Positions 34,377 to 41,414 of a stretch of 64,000 bases of DNA are shown here, one piece after another. The number at the start of each line of letters is the position of its first letter. Within the stretch, counting starts at the first letter, position 1. The notes beneath the pieces are model-generated. The model did no database searches. It saw only the letters and a program-made list of their open reading frames with translations, and had not been told where the DNA came from. The DNA lies in NCBI GenBank assembly GCA_900545275.1, contig UQYG01000006.1, forward strand, positions 1 to 64,000, given 5' to 3'. The stretch comes from an uncultured Sutterella sp. (GTDB taxonomy: Bacteria > Pseudomonadota > Gammaproteobacteria > Burkholderiales > Burkholderiaceae_F). Both the position numbers and the translations under genes were made by a program.

Positions 34377-35939
34377 ATGGAAATGAACCGTGCGATTCTG
34401 CGCTTCGCTCTGACCGGTCTCGTTGCCGCACTCCTCGCGGGCTCGGCGCCGTCGTGGAGCCAAACGCCCGCGCCCGAAGCGGGCGCGAAGGCGTACGCGC
34501 TGCCGGCCGAATTGCTCCGCGCCGCGAAGCGTTGGAAGGTCGATCTGAAGGACGTGACGATCGCGGTCCTGCCCGTCGACGACGTGCGCCGCACGGAGAA
34601 GGATTCCAACGTGACGCGCGTCCGCCCGGTTCTGCTGCACCGCGCCGACGTGTCCGTCGCCCCCGCCTCGAGCGCCAAGGTCGTCACGACCCTCGTGGCG
34701 CTCGAAACGCTCGGCAGTCACTACCGCTGGTACACGGGCTTTTACGCCGACGAGAAGGCGGAGCCCGACGCCAAGGGCGTTTTGCGCTCGCCCCTCTACA
34801 TCAAGGGAGGGGGCGACCCGAACTTCGTCCTGGAGGCTTTCGACCTCGAACTCACGCGCCTTCGCGAAAAGGGCATCCGCCGCATCGAAGGGGACGTCGT
34901 GGTCGATCGGTCCTTCTTCGACGTTCCCGAAACGAACCGCAACGCCTTCGACGGACGGGGCTCGCGCCCCTACAACCTGCCGCCCGACGCCGCGCTCGTC
35001 AACTACCGCAACCTGAGCTTTGAGATGACGCCCGATCCGGAAAAGGGCGTGGCGCACATCGTGATGCTCCCGCGCCTCGCGGGCGTCACGGCGCCCAAGA
35101 CGATCGCGCTTCGCAAAAAGGGCGGCTGCGGCGACTGGAAATCGGCGCTCGGCTACAAACTCGAGCGGCGTAAGGACGGGACCGTGCGCGTGCGCTTCAC
35201 CGGGGCGCTTCCCGCCGCCTGCGGCGCGAAGAACTTCAACGTGATCGGATTCGAGGCGAACGAGTACCTCGAGCGGCTCTTCCGAGGCCTTTGGACGCAA
35301 AAGGGCGGCGCCTGGACGGGCCGCGTGAGGGAGGGCGCGGTTCCTGAAAACGCGCGGCGCCTTCTCACGCACGTTTCGCCCGACGCGGGCGAAGTCGTGC
35401 GGCTCGTCAACAAGTGGTCCAACAACCCGATGGCGCGGCACCTCTTTCTTACGCTCGGCTACGCCGCAGTGGAAAAGGAAGCGCTGGACCAAAAGATCGA
35501 AGTCGAGGAAGGAAAACATCACCGTGCCGTTCGGCTCGACGACGCCCGAGCGGTCATTTCGGCGTGGCTGCGGGACCGGGGCATCGACGCGCGGCACTTC
35601 TACATGGAAAACGGCTCGGGCCTCTCGCGCGAGACGCGCGTGACGGCGCGCCTCATGGCCGAGGTGCTGGCGGCGGGGGCGCAGGGACCCTACGCGCCCG
35701 AATTCATGGCGTCGCTACCCATCACGGGCGAAGACGGCACGATGGCGAGGCGCAAGGTGGCCGTTTCCTGGGGCCGGATGAAAACGGGCCTTCTGCGCGA
35801 CGTGCGAAGCATCGCGGGCTACGTGCACGCTAAGAGCGGCAAGCGCTACGCCCTCTATGCGGGCGTGAACGGAAAGGAAAGTCTTCCGGGCGCGCAGGCG
35901 TTTCTCGACAACGTGATTCTCTGGGCGTACGAGCACTGA
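34377..35939 (+). CDS. dacB: D-alanyl-D-alanine carboxypeptidase/endopeptidase (PBP4 family)
   Basis: This periplasmic S13-family peptidase trims and cleaves peptidoglycan peptides. A signal peptide is clear (MEMNRAILRF then a hydrophobic core, cut near SWSQ). The 520-residue protein keeps the three penicillin-binding motifs: S98-S-A-K101, SNN near residue 347, and KTG near 468. The long insertion between SxxK and SxN is the PBP4 hallmark. It is divergent from groES, and its promoter region overlaps the heat-shock promoter. It is convergent with the reductase gene downstream. Confidence 0.93.
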   Translation: MEMNRAILRFALTGLVAALLAGSAPSWSQTPAPEAGAKAYALPAELLRAAKRWKVDLKDVTIAVLPVDDVRRTEKDSNVTRVRPVLLHRADVSVAPASSAKVVTTLVALETLGSHYRWYTGFYADEKAEPDAKGVLRSPLYIKGGGDPNFVLEAFDLELTRLREKGIRRIEGDVVVDRSFFDVPETNRNAFDGRGSRPYNLPPDAALVNYRNLSFEMTPDPEKGVAHIVMLPRLAGVTAPKTIALRKKGGCGDWKSALGYKLERRKDGTVRVRFTGALPAACGAKNFNVIGFEANEYLERLFRGLWTQKGGAWTGRVREGAVPENARRLLTHVSPDAGEVVRLVNKWSNNPMARHLFLTLGYAAVEKEALDQKIEVEEGKHHRAVRLDDARAVISAWLRDRGIDARHFYMENGSGLSRETRVTARLMAEVLAAGAQGPYAPEFMASLPITGEDGTMARRKVAVSWGRMKTGLLRDVRSIAGYVHAKSGKRYALYAGVNGKESLPGAQAFLDNVILWAYEH

Positions 35940-35965
35940 AGCTCTTGGCCTTGCGCACCAAACGA

Positions 35966-35994
35966 AACGGGCGGTCCCTGACGGGCCGCCCGTT
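35966..35994. terminator. Hairpin between dacB and the ScsB/DsbD gene
   Basis: AACGGGCGG (35966-35974) pairs with CCGCCCGTT (35986-35994) between two convergent genes. No long T run flanks it, so efficiency is uncertain. Confidence 0.6.
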
Positions 35995-36011
35995 GGCGTA
36001 TCGGAGTGGGA

Positions 36012-38180
36012 TTACTGCGCCGCCTTGCGGAGCGCCTCGACGACGGTGTCTCCCGTGAGCAGTTCGGGAAGGACCGTCACCTCTCCCGAGGGAGAGTAGA
36101 CGAGGTAGAGCGGCACGCCCGTGCGGCCGTAGCGGGCGAGCACTTCCGAGATGCGTTCGTCGCGGTTCGTCCAGTCGCCTTCGAGCGTGACGAAGTTTCC
36201 TTCGTCGAGCGCCTTCGTTACGGCGTCCGTATTGAGGACCGCCACCTTGTTGGCCTGACAGGTGACGCACCAGGCGGCCGTAAAGTCGACGAAGACGGGG
36301 CGGCCCGAAGCGAGCGCCGTTTCAACCGCTTCGTCGCTCCACGGGGCCCAACGGCCCGAAGTTTCGCGTTGGGCGGCTTCGCTCACGACGCCCGATCCGA
36401 TGACGAAGACGGAGGCGACGGCGATGAGCGCCGTTCCGGCCATCAGTACGGGACTCGCGGGCTTGCCCCACTGACGACGGCCGAAAAGCCAGAGCGAAAT
36501 GCCGAGCGCCGCGACGCCCGCGACGGCGAGGAGCAGTCCCGCGGTCGAAACCTGACGGCTCAGCACCCAGGCGAGCCACACAAGGGCGAGCGCCATGGGA
36601 ACGGCCATGACTTTGCGGAAGGTGTCCATCCAGGGACCGGGCTTGGGAAGCCAGGCGGCCCATCCCGGAATGAGGCAGAGCAAAAGCCAGGGGAGCGCCA
36701 TGCCGAAGCCGAGCGCGAGGAAGACGGCGAGCGCCTCGAGCGCGGGCTGCGTCACGGCGAAGCCGAGCGCCGCGCCCATGAAGGGCGCCGTGCAGGGACT
36801 CGCCACGATGACGGCGAGCATGCCGGTGAGAAACGAGCTTCGCAGCCCCTTCTTCGGATTCTTCGCTATCGCGACGCCCCCGAGGGACGACCCCGCGGTG
36901 AACTCAAAGAGGCCGGCGAGGTTGAGCGTGATGGCGGCGAAAAGGAGCATCAAAAGCGCGATGACCCAGGGAGACTGCAGCTGAAAACCCCAGCCGAGCG
37001 CCATGCCCGCGGACCGCAGGGCAAGAAGCGTTCCCGAGAGCAGAAGCATCGTCGTGAGGACGCCGCCCGTGAAGACGAAGCCGTGCGCAAGGAGAGGTTC
37101 TCCCTTCTTGGCGCCCTCCACGAGCTGCAGGAGTTTGAGGCTCAGCACCGGGAAGACGCAGGGCATGAGGTTCAGAATCAGCCCGCCGAGCAGCGCGAAG
37201 GCGACGGCCGTCCAGGCGGTGAGCGAGGGACCCTGAGGAGAATCAAGGCCCGCTTGCGAAGCCGTGTTTCCGGCCGCGGCAGCGGTCGCCGGAAGGGGTT
37301 CGACGACGCCCTTCGTCACGGGAATCGACATTTCCACGGCCCAGCCGCCCTTTCCGGGGCCGCCGTCGGCAATGAGAAGGCCGTCGAGCGTCTCCCGGGG
37401 CGCGCCCGCAAAGACGTCGGCGGCGCGCAGGTGGAGTTCGCTCGAGCCGTCCTCATGGCGGCGCAAAACGGGTTCCACCTTGATGTCCATCGCGTCCGCG
37501 GCGAGCGGGAAGAAGGTGAGGGATTCGGCGATCTTGCCGGTCTGCGCGGGCACGTCGATGCGCAGGCGGTTCTCTTCGATCGTCGCCGTCACGTGTTCGT
37601 TCGCGACGACTTCGGGGATGAGCCGCTCGGCCGCCTGGATGCGGGCCGCGTTGGGACCGGGATCGGGACGGACGGCGACGGGCAGGCGGATCGAAGCGCT
37701 CGCCTCGCCCGGAACGCAGACGTCCTTGCAGGCAAGGAAGGAAACGTTCACGGTGACGGTCTGGCGCGAACCGAAGGCGGTGCGGCGCGGCACGTCGAGC
37801 AGGAAGGGAAAGATCGTCTCCCCACCGTAGCCGTAGGTGACGAGTCCGGAGGTCAGAAAGCGTTCGGGGAGCGGAAAGGAGGGCGTATGCGCTTGGAACC
37901 CGTTGGGCGTCACGAAGCTGAACGAGGTCGGCAGCCCCGCTTCGCCCGGCATGCGCCAATAGGTGTGCCAACCCGGTTCATGATGAAATACGATGGCGAG
38001 CGTGTTTTTCGCCTGCGGCGTGAGGGCCTTGTTCTGGGCGATCAGCTCGACGCGGACGTTGGGGGCCTCCTTGGGGGCGGCCGCCCGGTCGATGGCGTTG
38101 AGCCAGCCCGAGTCCGCCGCCGAGGCGCCGGCGGCGAGAAGAGCTCCCGCCGCCGTCAGAAGGATTTTCCAAGAAGCCAT
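36012..38180 (-). CDS. Thiol:disulfide interchange protein of the DsbD superfamily, ScsB-like
   Basis: The protein moves electrons from cytoplasmic thioredoxin to periplasmic acceptors. Its 722 residues comprise a signal peptide, an N-terminal periplasmic domain of about 290 residues with a redox pair C151-x3-C155, an eight-helix membrane domain with C341 (MPCVFP) and C463 (SPCTAP), and a C-terminal thioredoxin domain with C638-V-T-C641. The long N-terminal domain with GWHTYWRMPGEAGLPT is more like ScsB than E. coli DsbD (about 565 residues). I use the ATG 4 bp after the hemL stop; a GTG 18 bp earlier would overlap hemL. Confidence 0.9.
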   Translation of the reverse strand: MASWKILLTAAGALLAAGASAADSGWLNAIDRAAAPKEAPNVRVELIAQNKALTPQAKNTLAIVFHHEPGWHTYWRMPGEAGLPTSFSFVTPNGFQAHTPSFPLPERFLTSGLVTYGYGGETIFPFLLDVPRRTAFGSRQTVTVNVSFLACKDVCVPGEASASIRLPVAVRPDPGPNAARIQAAERLIPEVVANEHVTATIEENRLRIDVPAQTGKIAESLTFFPLAADAMDIKVEPVLRRHEDGSSELHLRAADVFAGAPRETLDGLLIADGGPGKGGWAVEMSIPVTKGVVEPLPATAAAAGNTASQAGLDSPQGPSLTAWTAVAFALLGGLILNLMPCVFPVLSLKLLQLVEGAKKGEPLLAHGFVFTGGVLTTMLLLSGTLLALRSAGMALGWGFQLQSPWVIALLMLLFAAITLNLAGLFEFTAGSSLGGVAIAKNPKKGLRSSFLTGMLAVIVASPCTAPFMGAALGFAVTQPALEALAVFLALGFGMALPWLLLCLIPGWAAWLPKPGPWMDTFRKVMAVPMALALVWLAWVLSRQVSTAGLLLAVAGVAALGISLWLFGRRQWGKPASPVLMAGTALIAVASVFVIGSGVVSEAAQRETSGRWAPWSDEAVETALASGRPVFVDFTAAWCVTCQANKVAVLNTDAVTKALDEGNFVTLEGDWTNRDERISEVLARYGRTGVPLYLVYSPSGEVTVLPELLTGDTVVEALRKAAQ

Positions 38181-38184
38181 GCGA

Positions 38185-39465
38185 TCACTTGATTTCACGG
38201 AACGTGGCGCGGGCGGCTTCGATCGTGCGCTCGATCACTTCGTCGGTGTGCTGGATCGAAACGAAGCCGGCTTCGAAGGTCGAGGGCGCGAAGTAGACAC
38301 CGCGCTCGAGCATGCCGTGGAAGAACTGATTGAAGTGGTTCTGATCGGCCTTCATCACGTCGGCGAAGCCCGTCGGAATGTTTTCAAGGAAGTAGATCCC
38401 GAACATGCCGCCCACGCTGTCGCCGCAGAAGGGAACGCCCGCTTCGCGCGCGGCTTCGGTGAGGCCGGTGATGAGCTTCTGCGCCTGGCCGCCGAGCTTT
38501 TCATAGAAGCCCGGTTCCTGGATGAGCTTGAGGGTCGCAAGGCCGCAGGCGACCGCGACGGGGTTCCCCGAAAGGGTGCCCGCCTGGTAGACGGGACCGC
38601 AGGGAGCGATCTTTTCCATGATGTCGCGGCGTCCGCCGAAGGCCGCCACGGGCATGCCGCCGCCGATCACCTTGCCGAGCATCGTGATGTCGGGGGTGAC
38701 GCCGAAGAGCGACTGCGCGCCGTGAAGCGCCACGCGGAAGCCCGTCATCACTTCGTCGACGATGAGAAGCGCGCCGTGCTTCGTGCAGAGCTCGCGCATG
38801 GTCGAGATGAATTCCTGCGTGCCGCGCACGAGGTTCATGTTCCCCGCGAAGGCTTCAACGATGACGCAGGCGATGTCGTCGCCCCACTTGGCGAAGGCTT
38901 CGCGCAGCTGTTCGGGGTTGTTGTATTCGAGAACGATCGTGTGTTCCGTAATCCCGGCGGGCACGCCCGCGGACGAGGGATTGCCGAAGGTGAGAAGGCC
39001 CGAGCCCGCCTTGACGAGGAGGGAGTCGGAGTGGCCGTGGTAGCAGCCTTCAAACTTCACGATCTTGTTGCGGCCCGTGTAGCCGCGGGCGAGACGGATG
39101 GCGGACATGCCCGCTTCCGTGCCCGAGCTCACGAGGCGGACCTCTTCCATCGAGGGAACGAGCTTGCGGATTTCTTCGGCGATGACGACTTCGCCTTCGG
39201 TGGCGGCGCCGAACGAAATGCCGCGGTCGACGGCTTCATGGAGCGCCGCCGTGACGCGGTCGTCGTTGTGGCCGAGGATCATCGGACCCCAGGAGAGGAC
39301 GTAGTCGATGTACTGCTTGTCGTCGATGTCCCACATGTAGGGGCCCTTGGCGTGGCGGATGAAGCGGGGGGCGCCGCCCACGGAACGGAATGCGCGGACG
39401 GGGGAATTCACGCCGCCGGGAATGACTTCGCGGGCACGGTCAAAAAGTGCTTCATTGCGATCCAT
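38185..39465 (-). CDS. hemL: Glutamate-1-semialdehyde 2,1-aminomutase
   Basis: This PLP enzyme makes 5-aminolevulinate in the C5 haem pathway. The 426-residue length equals the E. coli form. MDRNEALFDRA at the start, the PLP-lysine region GKVIGGGMPVAAFGG and QAGTLSGNP are typical. GGAGA precedes the ATG at 39465; an earlier in-frame start would add 21 unlike residues. On the minus strand TACAAT (39547-39542) lies about 75 bp upstream. The ScsB/DsbD gene starts 4 bp after its stop. Confidence 0.97.
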   Translation of the reverse strand: MDRNEALFDRAREVIPGGVNSPVRAFRSVGGAPRFIRHAKGPYMWDIDDKQYIDYVLSWGPMILGHNDDRVTAALHEAVDRGISFGAATEGEVVIAEEIRKLVPSMEEVRLVSSGTEAGMSAIRLARGYTGRNKIVKFEGCYHGHSDSLLVKAGSGLLTFGNPSSAGVPAGITEHTIVLEYNNPEQLREAFAKWGDDIACVIVEAFAGNMNLVRGTQEFISTMRELCTKHGALLIVDEVMTGFRVALHGAQSLFGVTPDITMLGKVIGGGMPVAAFGGRRDIMEKIAPCGPVYQAGTLSGNPVAVACGLATLKLIQEPGFYEKLGGQAQKLITGLTEAAREAGVPFCGDSVGGMFGIYFLENIPTGFADVMKADQNHFNQFFHGMLERGVYFAPSTFEAGFVSIQHTDEVIERTIEAARATFREIK

Positions 39466-39593
39466 CGTAGAGTCTCCAAATTCGGAAGGTCGGAAGTCGC
39501 GGATGGGGACTTCCTGGGACAAAAACATAAGAATGAACGAGATTGTAGCCGTCCGACGCTGAAGATCCCATTAAAAGGCGTTGCGAACGGTAT

Positions 39594-39626
39594 AAGAAAG
39601 GCGCCCGGCCGGAGGGCGGGGCGCCT
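39594..39626 (-). terminator. Terminator of the PagP-fusion gene
   Basis: On the minus strand AGGCGCCC (39625-39618) pairs with GGGCGCCT (39606-39599), followed by TTCTT. Confidence 0.75.
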
Positions 39627-39649
39627 TGCGAAGGGTTTTCGAATCGTCC

Positions 39650-40819
39650 TCAGAAGGCAAGGCCGACCGAAAGGGCGAAGTCGACGGGCATCGCGCGGAT
39701 GGCGTAGTCGTCGTGGCGGTCCTCCGCGACGCCGGTGAAGCGCGCAAAGGAGGTCGTCATCGAAGCGTCGATGAAGAGATGGTCCGTCACGGCGTAGGTG
39801 GCGCCCATCGAGAGAACCGGGTGGATGCTGTCGTCATCGTCGCCGCGGGAATTCTCGGCGCGCGAATAGCCGATGCCGCCGCCCGCATAGAAGCGGAAGC
39901 TGTCGAAGGCGTCGATGTTGTACTGAATCTGCAGCGCGAGCATTTCGACGTCGAGATCGTATTCGCCCGGACCCGCCGCACGCGTGACCGCGTGGGTCGA
40001 CTTGCGGTAGGAGAGGTCCGTCGCCCAGCTGCGGCCCGAGTAGTGGCGCCAGCCCACGTGCCAGGACGTGTCGCTGTCGACGCGCGAGGGCGAGTGTTCC
40101 TCGCCGTTGTCGGTGCGGGTGAAGCCGTAGCCGCCGTAGACGAAGTCGGTGTTCTTCGCCCAGGGGCTCGTCGCGGGAAGCGGCATCTTGCGGCTCTGGA
40201 CGTCGTCGAACGTGAACGAGCTGTAAAAGAAGAAGACGTTCGTGAACGGAATGAAGGTGCCGTAGAAGCTGAACCAGTCGTTGCCGATCTTGGCGACGGG
40301 CAACGGCAGCGGCGCCGGCAGATAGTAGTAGTCGCCGCGGACCGTGATCCCGGCGAGGTAACCCGCGCCGTAGTGCCAGCCCGTGTTGAAAATCGGATAG
40401 CGGGCCACCCAGGAGTAGCCGACCATCGGTTCGATTCGGTAGTTGGAGTCGACGAAGTTCACGAGGAAGAACATGCGTTCGTTGCCGTGTTCGTCAATCA
40501 CCTGACGGGCAAGCCCCATGCCGAAGGGATAGCCGTTTTCCTGATCCTTGTTGTCCCAGTCCCAGCGCGGGTGATTGGTGTAGGTGGGGAGCACGAGGAG
40601 CGTCTTGCCCTCTTCCATGATGTACTCGGAGCCGCGCTTCGTGTCTTCCCAGAAGCCGCCCCAAGATCCGTCGCGCTCGGCGGACGAACGGGCGAGGCCG
40701 GCGGGCGTCGTGTCGACGACGGCCGAGAAAACGTCCGAAAGAGTGCCGGCCGAAGCCGAGCCGAGAAGGGCGGCGCAGCCGAGAGCGGCCAGTGCGGAAC
40801 GCACGGTGGCGTGTTGCAT
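39650..40819 (-). CDS. PagP-like lipid A acyltransferase fused to a C-terminal outer-membrane beta-barrel
   Basis: The 389-residue protein has a signal peptide (about 1-24), a PagP domain (about 55-206) and a second beta-rich domain (about 222-389) ending in the outer-membrane-type terminal Phe. PagP moves a palmitoyl chain from phospholipid to lipid A. The catalytic residues align: H83 (NHPRWDWDN) for His33, and D124-S125 (FVDSNYRIEP) for Asp76-Ser77. GYSWV at 134-138 aligns with the GYGW hydrocarbon-ruler segment, so Gly88 is replaced by S136. The PagP domain ends normally in an aromatic strand (SSFTF), so it looks complete. The extra domain resembles a small OmpW/OmpA-type barrel by strand pattern only. 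CGGAGA precedes the ATG. No family-level search has been done. Confidence 0.82.
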   Translation of the reverse strand: MQHATVRSALAALGCAALLGSASAGTLSDVFSAVVDTTPAGLARSSAERDGSWGGFWEDTKRGSEYIMEEGKTLLVLPTYTNHPRWDWDNKDQENGYPFGMGLARQVIDEHGNERMFFLVNFVDSNYRIEPMVGYSWVARYPIFNTGWHYGAGYLAGITVRGDYYYLPAPLPLPVAKIGNDWFSFYGTFIPFTNVFFFYSSFTFDDVQSRKMPLPATSPWAKNTDFVYGGYGFTRTDNGEEHSPSRVDSDTSWHVGWRHYSGRSWATDLSYRKSTHAVTRAAGPGEYDLDVEMLALQIQYNIDAFDSFRFYAGGGIGYSRAENSRGDDDDSIHPVLSMGATYAVTDHLFIDASMTTSFARFTGVAEDRHDDYAIRAMPVDFALSVGLAF

Positions 40820-40966
40820 GATGGTCTCCGAAAGAGAAATTCTGTGTTGTGTACGGGAAACGGGACATTCTCCCACAACCGCGCGCCGTCGTTCGTGACA
40901 AGATCGCAGAAAAATTGCAAATTTCCCCCGACCCGCCGAAAAATCCTGTAGAGTTCCCTCCTTGCG

Positions 40967-41270
40967 TGAAAGGCGAGCGGACGATCGTCGGCGGGCAACC
41001 GCGGGAGGAAAGTCCGGACTCCGCAGGGCGCCGTAGCAGGTAACACCTGTCCGCCGTGAGGCGCGGATTAGAGCAACAGAGACGAGCCGACTTCGGGTCG
41101 GGTGAAACGGGCAATCTCTACGGGGAGCAACATCAAATAGGCGGCCAACGGATCGGCCCGATCCGGCCGCGGGTAGATGGCTTGAGGCGTTGCGCGAGCA
41201 ACGTCCTAGATGAATGATCGTCACCCGGGACTTTCCCGGGAACATAATCCGGCTTACAGCTCGGCTTTTG
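40967..41270 (+). ncRNA. rnpB: RNase P RNA (class A, reduced)
   Basis: The catalytic RNA of RNase P is recognised by GAGGAAAGTCCGGACTCC (41018 region), AGGTAACACCT, GCAACATCAAATAGG, and the 3' conserved TAGATGAATGATCGTC. P1 is formed by AAAGGCGAGC (40969-40978) and GCTCGGCTTT (41259-41268) with one mismatch. At about 300 nt it is shorter than the 377-nt E. coli RNA; only one short hairpin (41087-41101) occupies the P12-P14 area. Ends are approximate. A TAGAGT (40949-40954) may be its -10. Confidence 0.93.
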
Positions 41271-41289
41271 CGCCTGGATTTTCTTCCGA

Positions 41290-41330
41290 AACGCACCGTT
41301 CATCCGAAAGGACGGTGCGTTTTGCTTTGT
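41290..41330 (+). terminator. Terminator of rnpB
   Basis: AACGCACCGT (41290-41299) pairs with ACGGTGCGTT (41312-41321), followed by TTGCTTTG. Confidence 0.85.
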
Positions 41331-41414
41331 CGGCGTCCCGAAAATCGCTACACTCTCTTTTCATCGTTACGCGCCGCGAAGGCGCGCTCACCCATTACGA
41401 ACTGAGAGGACTCC

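Noticed and set aside
36006..38192. A 728-codon open frame exactly antisense to the ScsB/DsbD gene
   Set aside because: Its composition (Arg, Gly, Glu, His-rich, no motifs) is what GC-rich codon bias produces opposite a real gene; the sense frame has a signal peptide, membrane helices and catalytic cysteines.
39650..41296. A longer 548-codon reading of the PagP-fusion frame
   Set aside because: The extra 159 codons run through the RNase P RNA gene on the other strand; the ATG at 40819 has a ribosome-binding site and starts a signal peptide.
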